Positions 18,630-28,582 of a stretch of 64,000 nt of DNA are shown piece by piece; the first letter of the stretch is position 1; each line of letters opens with the position of its first letter. Source of the DNA: Streptomyces milbemycinicus (GTDB lineage Bacteria; Actinomycetota; Actinomycetes; Streptomycetales; Streptomycetaceae). A program made the translations under genes and the position numbers. The notes beneath the pieces are model-generated. The model was not told the DNA's origin, did no database searches, and saw only the letters and a program-made list of their open reading frames with translations. Location of the stretch: the NCBI RefSeq assembly GCF_002154605.1, contig NZ_MUNE01000127.1:113375-177374 (forward strand). Direction: 5' to 3'.

Positions 18630-19709
18630 ATGACCGTACAGGCCGAGCAGCGCACGCCGTCTGTGGCCCCCGCCGGACAAGCCGTCCTTGAGGTACGTGG
18701 CCTGACCGTCGAATACGCCACCGGCAGTATCCCCGTACGCGCCTGCTGCGATGTCTCCTTCACCCTGCGCCGGGGCGAAATCCTCGGCATAGCGGGGGAG
18801 TCGGGCTCCGGGAAGTCCACGCTGATCACCGCGCTGACCCGGCTGCAGCGTCCGCCGGCCGTCACCACTGCCGGGGAGATCCTTTTCCACGGCCGGGACG
18901 GCGCCCCGCCGGTCGACCTCGTCGCGCTCGACGGCAAGCAGCTGCGCCGCTACCGGTGGACGGCGCTGTCCATCGTGCTGCAATCCGCGATGGACGCGCT
19001 CAACCCGGTGATGCGGATCGGCGCCCAGTTCGCCGACGTCCTGCGGGCCCGCGACCGCTCGCTGAGCAAGCGGGATGCCTGGACGCGAGCCGCGGAACTG
19101 CTCGCCCTGGTCGGCATCTCCGCCGACCGCGTCCGCGACTACCCACACCAGCTCTCCGGCGGCATGCGCCAGCGCGCCGCCATCGCCCTGGCCCTGGCCT
19201 GCCGACCCGAACTGGTGGTGATGGACGAGCCGACGACGGCCGTCGACGTCGTGATGCAGCGGCAGATCCTGGCCCAAGTACTGCGCCTGCGGGGCGAGTT
19301 GGGCTTCGCGGTAGTCTTCGTCACCCATGATCTGTCGCTGTTGCTCGAACTGGCGGACCGGATCGCCATCATGTACGCCGGCCGCATCGTCGAGGTGGGC
19401 GAGGCGACAGCCCTCTACAGCGCCCCGAAACACCCCTACACCCAGGGCCTGCGGGATTCCTTCCCACCGTTGCGTGCCCCGCTGCGTACTCTGCGTGGCA
19501 TCCCCGGCACCCCGCCCGACCTGCGCCGCCCACCGTCCGGTTGCCCGTTCCACCCGCGCTGCGCTCAGCGGACGGGGGGCTGCGACGAGCGGCTGCCGGC
19601 CCTGCTTCCCGTAGGGCCACAAGCAGGTCATCAGGCGGCGTGCCTGCTCCACGAGACCGAGACCGAGACCGAGACCGACAGCGGCGAGACGAAAGGCGGG
19701 ATCCGATGA
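18630..19709 (+). CDS. ABC transporter ATPase, DppD class
   Basis: A 359-residue ATPase with Walker A 'GESGSGKST', signature 'LSGGMRQR', Walker B 'LVVMDEPT' and H-loop 'FVTHDL'. The C-terminal oligopeptide-transporter extension has Cys residues ('GCPFHPRCAQ') as in DppD. It powers the importer at the inner face of the membrane. The ATG at 18630 has GGAGG nine bases upstream. The C-terminus ends in an acidic ETETETET run produced by a GAGACC repeat. Its stop overlaps the next start (ATGA). Confidence 0.92.
   Translation: MTVQAEQRTPSVAPAGQAVLEVRGLTVEYATGSIPVRACCDVSFTLRRGEILGIAGESGSGKSTLITALTRLQRPPAVTTAGEILFHGRDGAPPVDLVALDGKQLRRYRWTALSIVLQSAMDALNPVMRIGAQFADVLRARDRSLSKRDAWTRAAELLALVGISADRVRDYPHQLSGGMRQRAAIALALACRPELVVMDEPTTAVDVVMQRQILAQVLRLRGELGFAVVFVTHDLSLLLELADRIAIMYAGRIVEVGEATALYSAPKHPYTQGLRDSFPPLRAPLRTLRGIPGTPPDLRRPPSGCPFHPRCAQRTGGCDERLPALLPVGPQAGHQAACLLHETETETETDSGETKGGIR
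19653..19676 (+). repeat. Four tandem GAGACC hexamers in a coding sequence
   Basis: The repeat encodes alternating Glu-Thr just before the stop of the DppD-class ATPase. Such a run can change length by slippage in steps of six without breaking the frame. Confidence 0.85.
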
Positions 19710-20809
19710 GCAAGGTCCTGCGCGAGAAGGCATCCGCGGCGGAGGTGCCGGACTACGTCCTGGAAGCACGGGACGTCTCCAAGCACTTCACCGTCCGCGG
19801 CCCGCTCGGCCGTACCTCCGTCGTCCGCGCCGTCGAGGACGCCACCGTTCGCCTGAGGCCCGGTCAGATCCTCGCGCTGGTGGGGGAGAGCGGCAGCGGC
19901 AAGACCACGCTGGCCCGCATGCTGGCCCGCTTCCACGAACCGACCCAGGGCGAGATCGTGCTCCGGGGCGAGCCCGTGAGCGGCAACCGGCGGGCCCGGC
20001 GCGCCTACCACTCCGAGGTACAGCTGATCTTCCAGGACCCCTTCGGATCGCTGAACCCGCTGCACCGCGTGCGCTACAACCTCGACCGTGCGCTGCGCCT
20101 GCACCAGCCGCACCTGACCGCCACCGGGCGAGAGCGGCGGCTCACCGAGCTGCTGGAGCGCGTCAGCCTCACCCCGGCCGCGGAGTTCGCGGCGAAGTTC
20201 CCGCACGAGCTCTCCGGCGGGCAGCGCCAGCGTGTCGTCATCGCTCGCGCGCTCGCCGTGGAGCCCAAGGTCCTGCTCGGCGACGAGCCGATCTCCATGC
20301 TGGACGTGTCGATCCGGCTGGAGATGCTCAACCTGCTGCAGCGGCTGCGCACCGAGGACGGCCTCGCGCTGCTCTACATCACGCACGACATCGCCAGCGC
20401 CCGCTACCTGTGCGACGAGATCGCCGTGATGTACGCCGGACAGATGGTGGAGTCCGGCCCCAAGGAGGAGGTGATCGCGTCTCCGCAGCACCCGTACACC
20501 AAACTGCTCATAGAGTCCTCCCCGGACCCCGAGCGCGGGGTGGGGGACCGCGAAGCTCTCTTCGCGGGCGCCGACGAGCTGGGTGAGCCGCCCAGCCTGA
20601 TCGACCCGCCGACGGGCTGCCGGTTCCACCCCCGTTGCCCGTTCGCGATGCGAGAGTGCATCGATGAGACCCCGCCGCGCACCGAGCTGGGCGAAGGCCA
20701 CTGGGCGACGTGCTGGCTGCACGTCAAGGGCCGGGCCGGGGAACTGGCCGAGACGACACACGCCGCGGCGGCCGCCGCCCGGCGCGAGACGATGCAGGGA
20801 GCATTGTGA
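19706..20809 (+). CDS. ABC transporter ATPase, DppF class
   Basis: A 367-residue ATPase partner of the preceding gene: Walker A 'GESGSGKTT', Q-loop '[12 protein letters not shown]', signature 'LSGGQRQR', Walker B 'VLLGDEPI', H-loop 'YITHDI', and the C-terminal '[12 protein letters not shown]' extension. Walker B carries GDEP where most relatives have ADEP. The ATG at 19706 overlaps the preceding stop and its own stop overlaps the LacI start, so five genes are translationally chained. Confidence 0.92.
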   Translation: MSKVLREKASAAEVPDYVLEARDVSKHFTVRGPLGRTSVVRAVEDATVRLRPGQILALVGESGSGKTTLARMLARFHEPTQGEIVLRGEPVSGNRRARRAYHSEVQLIFQDPFGSLNPLHRVRYNLDRALRLHQPHLTATGRERRLTELLERVSLTPAAEFAAKFPHELSGGQRQRVVIARALAVEPKVLLGDEPISMLDVSIRLEMLNLLQRLRTEDGLALLYITHDIASARYLCDEIAVMYAGQMVESGPKEEVIASPQHPYTKLLIESSPDPERGVGDREALFAGADELGEPPSLIDPPTGCRFHPRCPFAMRECIDETPPRTELGEGHWATCWLHVKGRAGELAETTHAAAAAARRETMQGAL

Positions 20810-21849
20810 CAGCACGACGGCGTGAGAAGGCGCCCAGCCAGGCGGACGTGGCGCGACTGGCCGGCGTGTCCCAGTCGGCGGTGTCCCGGGTGATCAGCGG
20901 GAACGCGGCGACCGCGCGTATCCCGGAGGAGACCCGGCAGCGTATCTTCGAGGCGGTGCGCGAGCTGGGCTACGTCGCCAATCCGGCTGCCCGGGCCATG
21001 CGCAAGCAGCGCAACAACCTGCTGGGTGTGCACACCTTCGAACGTGTCTTCCCGCGCGTCCACGATGACTTCTACTTCGAATTCCTGCTGGGGATCGAGG
21101 AGCGTGCCGAGGAGACCGGCTACGACCTGGTGCTGTTCACCTCGACCGGGGCCGGTACCGACGGCGAACGCAAGATCTACAGTCACGGCACCAACCGGCT
21201 CAACCTCGCCGACGGCAGCATCCTGTTCGGTGTCGCCACCGACCGTGGCGAACTGGCCCGCCTCTGGTACGAGGGCTATCCGTTTGTCCACATCGGCCGC
21301 CGCGACGTGCCCGGCGCGGAGATCCCGCAGATCATCCCCGACTACCGATCGGCCAGCGGACAGATCGTCGAACGGCTGGTGCGGCACGGCCACCGGCGAC
21401 TCGGCTACGTCCGTGAGTGGCTGCAGATGGAGCCGTACGACGACCGCCGCCTCGGCTACGCGGAGGCCGTCGAGCGGCACGGGATGACCGACACCTCCCC
21501 GGGATTCCACGGTGCCATAGGCATCGACGAGGCCTGGCTCGACGAGGTGGCGCGCGGTGCGGTGACCGCGATCGTGGTGGAGTCCGTGGGGCTCGCGGTG
21601 TCCCTGCGCGAGCAACTGGCCGCCCGCGGACGGAAGATCCCCGACGACGTGTCCGTCGCGGTACTGGAGGCGGCGCCCGCAGACCCGTCGGGGCAGTGGG
21701 ACTCCCTGGTGATTCCGCGCGTCGAGATCGGCCGTCTCGCCGTGGATCGGCTGCAGGCCATGCTCGACGACCCCGATCTGCGTACCGGCAGCCTGTTGGT
21801 GCCCTGCCCGCTGATTCCCGGCACCACCATCGTGGACGCGAGCGAGTAG
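20806..21849 (+). CDS. LacI-family repressor, probable regulator of its own operon
   Basis: A 347-residue LacI/GalR protein. The helix-turn-helix and hinge are at residues 11-60 ('[19 protein letters not shown]', '[14 protein letters not shown]') and are followed by a sugar-binding effector domain. The GTG start overlaps the stop of the ATPase gene (GTGA), so it is made only with the transporter, an autoregulatory arrangement. The palindrome GCTCATACGTATGAGC before the operon is its likely operator. The inducer is probably the imported oligosaccharide or a breakdown product. Confidence 0.9.
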   Translation: MTARRREKAPSQADVARLAGVSQSAVSRVISGNAATARIPEETRQRIFEAVRELGYVANPAARAMRKQRNNLLGVHTFERVFPRVHDDFYFEFLLGIEERAEETGYDLVLFTSTGAGTDGERKIYSHGTNRLNLADGSILFGVATDRGELARLWYEGYPFVHIGRRDVPGAEIPQIIPDYRSASGQIVERLVRHGHRRLGYVREWLQMEPYDDRRLGYAEAVERHGMTDTSPGFHGAIGIDEAWLDEVARGAVTAIVVESVGLAVSLREQLAARGRKIPDDVSVAVLEAAPADPSGQWDSLVIPRVEIGRLAVDRLQAMLDDPDLRTGSLLVPCPLIPGTTIVDASE

Positions 21850-21990
21850 GCCGGCGCACCGCCCGACACCCGACACCCGGCACCCCGGACGCGCCGACGC
21901 ACGAGCGGCGCCGTCCGTCGGTCCCGGCTGCCTTGACACCGACGACCGACCACTGTGACCGGCGGAGCCGGTGGAAGGAACCCCAACCCC

Positions 21991-23592
21991 ATGACTGAGA
22001 TACGAACCGAGGTCCTCGTCGTCGGAGGCGGCCTCGGCGGCGTGGCCGCAGCACTCACCGCCGCCCGGCTCGGCCGCACCGTAGTGCTCACTGAGGTCAC
22101 CGACTGGCTCGGCGGGCAACTCACCGCACAGGCCGTACCACCTGACGAACATCCCTGGATCGAAGGCCCGGCCGCCCCGCCCGGCTACACCGAACTGCGC
22201 CGCCGTGTCCGCGACTACTACCGCCGCAACTATCCCCTCAGACCCGATGCCGCACAGGACCCGCTGCTCGACCCCGGGCTCGGCATCGTCAGCCGGATGT
22301 GCCACGAACCGCGGGTGGCGGCCGCCGTCCTCGAAGAGATGCTCGCCCCGTGGCGGTCCTCCGGCGCGCTCACCGTCCTGACCGGATACGAGCCGGTTGC
22401 CGCACACACCGACGGCGACCGCATCGAGGCGGTCACGCTCGCCGGCCGGCACGGCGAACGCGAGATCACCGTTCAGGCCGACTACGTCGCCGACGCAACC
22501 GAACTGGGCGACTTGCTGGTACTGGCCGGTGTGGAGCATGTGATCGGCGCGGAAGGTCGCGACGAGACCGGGGAGCTGCACGCCCCCGAGACCGCCGACC
22601 CCCGCGACCAGCAGGCCGTATCCTGGTGCTTCGCCCTGGACCACCGGCCGGGCGAGGAGCACGTGATCGACCGGCCCGCCTCCTACGACCACTGGCGCAC
22701 CACCGTCGCCCCGTTCTGGCCCGGTTCGCAGCTCTCCTTCACCGACGTCGAGCCCATCACGCTCCAGCACCGCACGTGGGCGCTGATGGGCGCCGACCGG
22801 GCGGCGGGCGAGCACTTCGACCTGTGGCAGTTCCGCCGCGTCCTGGCCCGCGAACAGTTCGCGGCCAGGGCCTTCACCTCCGATGTCACCGTGGTCAACT
22901 GGCCGCAGATCGACTACTGGGAGGCGCCTGTGCTGGGCGTCGACGACCAGGCGCGACACGCAGCACTCGAAGCCAGCCGCGATCTGTCACTGTCCTTCCT
23001 GTACTGGCTGCAGACCGAGGCTCCCCGCCCCGATGGCGGCACCGGCTGGCCCGGCCTGCGGCTGCGGCCCGATGTGACGGGCACCTCGGACGGGCTGGCG
23101 AAGACGCCGTACGTTCGGGAATCGCGCCGCATTAAAGCGGAATTCACCGTTCTTGAGCAGCATGTGGGCGTCGAGGCCCGCCCGGTGGGCGCCGGAGGCG
23201 AGGTGTTCCACGACAGCGTGGGCCTCGGTAGTTACCGCATCGACCTGCACCCCAGCACCGCGGGCCGGTCGTACATCGACATCGAGTCCTACCCGTTCCA
23301 GATCCCCCTGGGCGCACTGATCCCTGTCCGCGTCGACAACCTTCTGCCCGCCAACAAGGACATCGGCACCACGCACATCACCAACGGCTGTTACCGACTG
23401 CACCCTGTTGAGTGGGCCATCGGCGAGGCGGTCGGCGCCCTCGCCGGATTCTGCCTCGACCGGTCCCTGCCGCCCCGTAAGGTCCGCTCCGATCAGCACC
23501 ATTTGGCCGACTACCAGCGCCTGCTCAGCCACACGCTCGGTATCCAACTCGCCTGGCCGGAGGAGATCCGTTCCCGGCCGCACCACTACTGA
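21991..23592 (+). CDS. FAD-dependent oxidoreductase (PF12831 type) in a glycoside operon
   Basis: A 533-residue flavoprotein beginning with the dinucleotide-binding '[20 protein letters not shown]' and '[14 protein letters not shown]', typical of the FAD_oxidored family. '[11 protein letters not shown]' and '[16 protein letters not shown]' near residue 460 form the second FAD contact. No signal peptide is seen, so it is cytoplasmic. Placement between a LacI gene and a GH3 beta-glucosidase suggests it oxidises a sugar or an aglycone released from the imported glycoside; the reaction is not known. The ATG at 21991 follows GGAAGGAA. The gap to the LacI gene is 141 bases. Confidence 0.8.
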   Translation: MTEIRTEVLVVGGGLGGVAAALTAARLGRTVVLTEVTDWLGGQLTAQAVPPDEHPWIEGPAAPPGYTELRRRVRDYYRRNYPLRPDAAQDPLLDPGLGIVSRMCHEPRVAAAVLEEMLAPWRSSGALTVLTGYEPVAAHTDGDRIEAVTLAGRHGEREITVQADYVADATELGDLLVLAGVEHVIGAEGRDETGELHAPETADPRDQQAVSWCFALDHRPGEEHVIDRPASYDHWRTTVAPFWPGSQLSFTDVEPITLQHRTWALMGADRAAGEHFDLWQFRRVLAREQFAARAFTSDVTVVNWPQIDYWEAPVLGVDDQARHAALEASRDLSLSFLYWLQTEAPRPDGGTGWPGLRLRPDVTGTSDGLAKTPYVRESRRIKAEFTVLEQHVGVEARPVGAGGEVFHDSVGLGSYRIDLHPSTAGRSYIDIESYPFQIPLGALIPVRVDNLLPANKDIGTTHITNGCYRLHPVEWAIGEAVGALAGFCLDRSLPPRKVRSDQHHLADYQRLLSHTLGIQLAWPEEIRSRPHHY

Positions 23593-23702
23593 CGCTCCAC
23601 CCAACCCGACAGCCGTCGCCCGACGGCCAGTTCAGCTCCCGTGCCCCCGGCTCCCTGACCACCGGGGGCGCGGGACCGATCCCCACCCGAGAGGAATCCG
23701 CC

Positions 23703-25874
23703 ATGAGCGGCCATGACCACGAGTCCCGTATCGAGGAACTCCTGGGACAGATGACCGTCGAGGAGAAGTTCGGCCAGTTGCAGCAGCTGGCCTGGGCCTG
23801 GGACACCGGGCCGGGTGGCGGCGACACCGCCGCGGCCGAGGCCGCCGCTCGTAAGGGCCTGCTCGGCTCGGTGCTGAACGTCGTCGGTGCCGAGGCGAGC
23901 AATGCGCTGCAGCGCATCGCCGTGGAGGAGTCCCGCCTCGGGATCCCCCTGGTCTTCGGTCTGGACGTGATCCACGGTTTTCACACCACGTTCCCGATTC
24001 CGCTGGCCCAGGCGGCCGCTTTCGATCCGGCGGTGACGGTTGCGGATGCGGAGGTGTCCGCGCGTGAGGCGCGGTCCAACGGGATCCACTGGACGTTCTC
24101 CCCGATGATGGATGTCACCCGGGAGCCGCGGTGGGGCCGGATCGCGGAGAGCATCGGCGAGGACCCCTGTCTGACCACCGCTTACGCGGCGGCCAAGGTG
24201 CGTGGCTACCAGGGCGACGACCTGTCTGCCGGGGACCGGATCGCCGCCTGCGCCAAGCACTTCGTCGCCTACGGCGGTGCGGAGGGCGGCCGCGACTACA
24301 ACACCGTCGACGTGTCCGAGCAGCGATTGCGCAACCTCTACCTGCCACCGTTCAAGGCCGCCGTCGACGCCGGCGCCGCCACCGTCATGGCCGCCTTCAA
24401 CACCATCAACGGCATCCCGGCCCACGCCAACGAGCACACCCTGACCGACATCCTCAAGGAGTCATGGGGCTTTGACGGTGTGGTGGTCAGCGACTGGACC
24501 GGCGTCCTGGAACTGATCACGCACGGCGGTGCGGCGGACGAGGCCGGGGCAGCACGGCGGTCACTGACCGCCGGAGTCGACATGGAGATGGTCTCCACCA
24601 CCTTCGTCGAGCATGGCCGCGATCTGCTGGCCTCGGGGGCGCTGACCGGGGAGCGGCTGGACGACGCGGTGTCCCGGGTGCTGCGGCTGAAGCTGCGCCT
24701 GGGCCTGTTCGAGCGTCCCTACGTCGATGAGTCCGCGGCTCTGACCGCCCCGAGCGCGCAGGCGCGGGCCGCGGCGCGCGAGGCGGCCGGACGGTGCATG
24801 GTGCTGCTGAGGAACGAGAACGCCGTCCTGCCTCTGGACGGGTCGGGCCTGGGTTCGTTGGCGGTCGTCGGCCCATTCGCCGACTCCGTCGACCTGCTGG
24901 GTACCTGGTCGCTACCGGGCGCGCCCGAGGCGGTCCCGGTCCTGGCCGGGCTGCGGGAAGCGCTGCCGGACACGGACGTCCGTCACGCGCTCGGGGTGGC
25001 AGCGGAAGGGACCGACACCTCCGGCGTCGCGGCGGCGGTGGCTGCTGCCGAGGCTGCCGACGCCGTGGTGCTGGTGGTCGGCGAGCCGTCCGCGATCAGC
25101 GGGGAGGCGGCCGTACGCAGTGAGCTGGGCCTGCCCGGCGCCCAGGAGGAGTTGATCGACGCGGTGGCCGCGACCGGCACGCCCTGCGTGGTGGTGCTGG
25201 TCGGCGGACGCCCACTGACGATCGGCGGCTGGGCGGACAAGGCGGCGGCGATCGTGATGGCCTGGCACCCGGGCATCGAGGCCGGCCCTGCCGTCGCGGA
25301 TGTCCTGACCGGCGCCGTCGTCCCGGGCGGCAAGCTCCCGGTGACGTTTCCGCGGGTGGTGGGGCAGGTTCCGCTCTACTACAACCACGAGCGCACCGGC
25401 CGCCCGTACGACCCGGCTGGGCCCGAGGCGAAGTACGTCTCGAAGTATCTCGACGTGGCCGACGGCCCGGAGTTCGCCTTCGGCCACGGTCTGAGCTACA
25501 CCACCTTCGAGGTGAGCGAGCCGCAGCTGAGCCGCGAGCGGATCGCGTCGGTGGAGTTGCGGGCGGGCGCGACCGTCGAGGTGACCGTCGCGGTGCGTAA
25601 CACCGGTGATCGGGAGGGCGAGGAGGTGGTCCAACTCTACGTCCAGGACCCCGCCGCGACCATCGTCCAGCCGGTCCGCCGGCTCCGCGGCTTCCAGCGG
25701 GTCCGGCTGGCGGCGGGGGAGGAGCAGCACGTCCGCTTCACCTTGGGCGCCGACGACATCGGCTACTGGACCAACGACCCGTACGGCGTGTTCATCGTGG
25801 AGCCGGGCGAGATCCACATCCACACCGGCAACAGCTCACGGACCCACGCCCGGCGCACCCTCCTGATCACCTGA
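23703..25874 (+). CDS. GH3 beta-glucosidase, BglX type
   Basis: A 723-residue GH3 enzyme with the (beta/alpha)8 domain (about 1-310), the alpha/beta sandwich (about 370-560) and a C-terminal fibronectin-III-like domain (about 635-705, 'RNTGDREGEEVVQLYV'). The nucleophile is Asp 264 in 'VVVSDWTGV'; 'KHFVAYG' is the other GH3 signature. There is no signal peptide, so it should cleave imported beta-glucosides or related glycosides in the cytoplasm. AGAGGA precedes the ATG at 23703. It is the last gene of the operon starting at 14955. Confidence 0.93.
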   Translation: MSGHDHESRIEELLGQMTVEEKFGQLQQLAWAWDTGPGGGDTAAAEAAARKGLLGSVLNVVGAEASNALQRIAVEESRLGIPLVFGLDVIHGFHTTFPIPLAQAAAFDPAVTVADAEVSAREARSNGIHWTFSPMMDVTREPRWGRIAESIGEDPCLTTAYAAAKVRGYQGDDLSAGDRIAACAKHFVAYGGAEGGRDYNTVDVSEQRLRNLYLPPFKAAVDAGAATVMAAFNTINGIPAHANEHTLTDILKESWGFDGVVVSDWTGVLELITHGGAADEAGAARRSLTAGVDMEMVSTTFVEHGRDLLASGALTGERLDDAVSRVLRLKLRLGLFERPYVDESAALTAPSAQARAAAREAAGRCMVLLRNENAVLPLDGSGLGSLAVVGPFADSVDLLGTWSLPGAPEAVPVLAGLREALPDTDVRHALGVAAEGTDTSGVAAAVAAAEAADAVVLVVGEPSAISGEAAVRSELGLPGAQEELIDAVAATGTPCVVVLVGGRPLTIGGWADKAAAIVMAWHPGIEAGPAVADVLTGAVVPGGKLPVTFPRVVGQVPLYYNHERTGRPYDPAGPEAKYVSKYLDVADGPEFAFGHGLSYTTFEVSEPQLSRERIASVELRAGATVEVTVAVRNTGDREGEEVVQLYVQDPAATIVQPVRRLRGFQRVRLAAGEEQHVRFTLGADDIGYWTNDPYGVFIVEPGEIHIHTGNSSRTHARRTLLIT

Positions 25875-26025
25875 CAACCGAGCCGATGCGGGGCACGCGA
25901 GGACCATCCCGCCCCGGACGACGAAGCCATCCACCGAAGGGAGCGATGCACCGAGGAGACTCCCCTCACCTGCTCTTCGATCCACATCGCCTGGGCGCCG
26001 CGTCGGCTGTGCCGCGTGGTTCGCC

Positions 26026-26037
26026 GAGGCATGCCTC
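26026..26037. promoter_or_regulatory. Perfect 12-base palindrome upstream of the beta-helix gene
   Basis: GAGGCATGCCTC lies 60 bases before the start of the secreted protein, in a 220-base intergenic region. It could be an operator. No second copy was noticed in the window. Confidence 0.35.
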
Positions 26038-26096
26038 ATCCACGAGTCGACATCTGCGTGTCCGTGCGTCGTCACGGTCACGCAGTGGGGAGAAGC

Positions 26097-27800
26097 ATGA
26101 GAGCAAGGATTTGTGCGGCAGTGGTGGCCCAGGGAATGCTGGGACTGCTGCTGGCGGGCGCCGCCACGGGCACCGCACACGCCGCCACCACCACGTACTA
26201 TGTCTCGCCCTATGGCAGTGACAGCAACAGTGGAACGTCGCCGGACCAAGCATGGAAGTCGGTCGGCAAGGTCAACGGATTCGCCTTCCCGCAGGGCAGT
26301 ACCGTCGCGTTCCAGGGCCAGGAGTGGTTCTCCGGCTGCCTGGTCTTCAACTCGACGAACGTGCCGGTGTCGTCGGCGTCCACGCCGTTCAAGGTGACGT
26401 CGTATGGCACCGGAAAGGCCACGCTGAAGTCCACCTGCACGGGGGAGTACTCGGCGGCGGTCACCGCGGATGCCGTGAGCGGCTTCGAGCTGAACAATCT
26501 GACGCTGGTCAACGGCACCACGACCGCGGCCGGTGTGCTGCTGCAGAACCAGAAGTCGGCGACGGCGACCAAGGGCCTGAAGGTGACCGGTTCGGACATC
26601 TCCGGGTTCGCGACGCCCAGTGGCAGCAGCAGTACCTTCGGCGGACAGATCATGGTCCTGGGCTACGCGGTCAACGGCAACAGCGGGCCGTTGGACGATG
26701 TGCAGATCCTCAACAACAAGCTGCACGGCTCCAGCGTGACCTCGGGCGCCGGCCCCGGCATCTACGGCTGGGGCTCGGGGGTGAACATCACCAATGTCCG
26801 GGTCGCCGGCAACACCGTGTACAACCTGGGTATGGCCCCCCAGAGCACTGGGGCCGGGCTGACCGGGAACGGCTGGGACGGCGCGGTCATCGAGCGCAAC
26901 GTGGTCCATGACATCGGGGCGAACGTCACCTCGTGCGGCGGCGCGAGCGGCATCATGACGTACACCTCCAATGATGTGACGATCCGCCACAACGAGGTGT
27001 ACAACGTGCAGCCGTCGCCGGCGTACACGGCCGGCTGCGACTGGGACGGCATCGACCTCGACGGCGGCACCACCAACTCGGTGGTGGAGTACAACTACAC
27101 CCACGACAACGCGGGCAGCGGCTACCTGGCCTACACCTCGACCGCCAGTTCGAGGGTGTGGGGGCCGAACACCTACCGCTACAACATCTCCGAGAACGAC
27201 GACTGGGCGAACGCCCAGGGCGGCCTGTTCGACGTGGTGCCCAGCGCACCGAAGAACGCTCTGTCGATCTACGGCAACACCTTCTTCACGAACAAGGACC
27301 AGAGTGCCAACAAGAAGGCCGGCGCGAGCGCATGCTTCCTGTTCGGCTATGCCTCGGGCACGTGGGCCAGTGGTTCGCAGATCAAGGACAACATCTGCCA
27401 CATGGCCAACAAGGGCACGTATGGCAAGACCGGCCAGATGTACTACAACCCGTACGGGCAGACCGGCATGACGCTGTCGAACAACCTGTACTACGGGACG
27501 AACACCGGCGGTTGGCGCTGGAGCGGCACCACCTACAGCGACTTCGCCGCGTGGACGGCGGCCGGCAAGGAGACCGGCGCGGTGTGGGGCGACCCCCTGT
27601 TCACCTCGCCCGGCCTGGGCGGCACCTGCTCGTGGTCGCCGACCTCAGGCACCGGACCGCAGCCGTGCCCGCAGGCATACACGCTCAAGTCGGGCTCCCC
27701 GGCCCTCCAGGCCGGTACGGCCGTGTCCGGCAACGGTGGTGTGGACTACTACGGCACGTCCATTCCCGGCACACCGAACATCGGAGCCGATGCCGGATAG
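26097..27800 (+). CDS. Secreted right-handed parallel beta-helix protein, polysaccharide-lyase-like
   Basis: A 567-residue protein with a Sec signal peptide (about 1-30, ending 'GTAHA-A') and a DUF1565-like entry, 'TTYYVSPYGSDSNSGTSP'. A long series of beta-helix turns follows ('VTIRHNEVYNV', 'NVRVAGNTVYNLG', 'LSIYGNTFFTN'). Secreted beta-helix proteins of this layout include pectate and other polysaccharide lyases, but catalytic residues cannot be assigned by eye. It should act outside the cell on a polymer whose fragments the neighbouring operon could use. GGGGAGA precedes the ATG at 26097. Confidence 0.8.
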   Translation: MRARICAAVVAQGMLGLLLAGAATGTAHAATTTYYVSPYGSDSNSGTSPDQAWKSVGKVNGFAFPQGSTVAFQGQEWFSGCLVFNSTNVPVSSASTPFKVTSYGTGKATLKSTCTGEYSAAVTADAVSGFELNNLTLVNGTTTAAGVLLQNQKSATATKGLKVTGSDISGFATPSGSSSTFGGQIMVLGYAVNGNSGPLDDVQILNNKLHGSSVTSGAGPGIYGWGSGVNITNVRVAGNTVYNLGMAPQSTGAGLTGNGWDGAVIERNVVHDIGANVTSCGGASGIMTYTSNDVTIRHNEVYNVQPSPAYTAGCDWDGIDLDGGTTNSVVEYNYTHDNAGSGYLAYTSTASSRVWGPNTYRYNISENDDWANAQGGLFDVVPSAPKNALSIYGNTFFTNKDQSANKKAGASACFLFGYASGTWASGSQIKDNICHMANKGTYGKTGQMYYNPYGQTGMTLSNNLYYGTNTGGWRWSGTTYSDFAAWTAAGKETGAVWGDPLFTSPGLGGTCSWSPTSGTGPQPCPQAYTLKSGSPALQAGTAVSGNGGVDYYGTSIPGTPNIGADAG

Positions 27801-27838
27801 GCGCTGCTCGGCCTGACTGACCCCCCCAATTGGCAGTC

Positions 27839-27879
27839 GGCACCGGTCTCTCGCGCCCGGAGTGGCGAAGCCCGGTGCC
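27839..27879 (+). terminator. Candidate terminator after the beta-helix gene
   Basis: GGCACCGG (27839-27846) and CCGGTGCC (27872-27879) form a perfect 8-base stem around a 25-base loop, 39 bases after the stop. No T-run follows, as is common in Streptomyces. The rest of 27801-28141 contains the operator listed next and no gene. Confidence 0.4.
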
Positions 27880-28008
27880 GTCTGTGGGACGCACCTTACG
27901 TCGGCGGCGCCGGACACTTCAGCAGAAGGGCAAAGGGCAAGCTGAAGCAGGAAGGCGCCGCTCGTCACTTACTGCAGTCGGGCTGCATGAGCCACCTTGC
28001 AGTTACTG

Positions 28009-28024
28009 TACCTTCTGGATGGTA
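28009..28024. promoter_or_regulatory. TetR-type operator before the membrane protein/multicopper oxidase operon
   Basis: TACCTTCTGGATGGTA is a dyad with arms TACC(T/A)TC and GA(T/A)GGTA. Nearly the same sequence, ACCTTCTGGAAGGT, lies just before the TetR gene at 30201-30214. TTGCAG at 27997 and TGGTAA at 28020 could be a promoter with 17-base spacing whose -10 the operator covers. Confidence 0.6.
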
Positions 28025-28141
28025 AAGTTTGCTCGCCGGGTCTGGCGTGCTCTCTGCCGACCAGGTCGTCGGCGATCGCCCGATGGAGCTGTGAAAGCGC
28101 CGCCGGTCTTGGTGTCCGACTATGTGACAGGAAAGTTGCCC

Positions 28142-28582
28142 ATGTCCTCCGAGACGACTCAAGCGGTTCCCTGGACAACCCAGGTGCTGCGCGTGACCTC
28201 GTCCCTCGTCCTGCTGTGCACGCTCGGTCAGGGTTTGCTGGCCGGGCTGTTCGTGACCGGTGACGTCGATCTCCTCACCGTGCACAGCGCCCTTGGCAGC
28301 GCGATCGCCCTGGTCGCGCTTGTCCAATTCCTCACCGCGCTGCTGGAGAGGCGCGCGCGGAAGAGGATGGGTGAGGTGATCACCTGGCGGCTGACGGTCC
28401 TGTGCGGCTTCGTCCTGGTGCTGGTGAGCGTGCAGATCGGCCTCGGTATGGCCCGTGTGGTGGCTCCCCACATGTTCCTCGGAGTGGTTTCCGCGGCGGT
28501 GGCCATGCTTGTCCTGCTCGTTGTGCTCATGGAGGCGAGCCCCGCCCCGGTGGTGACGGTGCGCCCGGGTGAAGGGAAGTGA
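28142..28582 (+). CDS. Small four-helix membrane protein
   Basis: 146 residues with four hydrophobic segments (about 20-40, 48-67, 82-103, 108-128) and short charged loops ('ERRARKRMGE'). I do not recognise a named family. Its gene overlaps or abuts the multicopper oxidase gene, so it may handle an electron carrier, copper supply or membrane anchoring for that enzyme. The ATG at 28142 has AGGAAAG about eight bases upstream; the frame is open earlier but without bias. Confidence 0.75.
   Translation: MSSETTQAVPWTTQVLRVTSSLVLLCTLGQGLLAGLFVTGDVDLLTVHSALGSAIALVALVQFLTALLERRARKRMGEVITWRLTVLCGFVLVLVSVQIGLGMARVVAPHMFLGVVSAAVAMLVLLVVLMEASPAPVVTVRPGEGK

Noticed and set aside
16544..18937. A 797-codon open frame on the minus strand
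   Set aside because: It lies opposite two clear ABC permeases and part of an ATPase, has low-complexity composition and no motif. Such antisense frames are common opposite high-GC genes.
20404..22959. An 851-codon open frame on the minus strand
   Set aside because: It is the antisense shadow of the DppF ATPase, LacI and FAD oxidoreductase genes, which have full motifs and ribosome sites.
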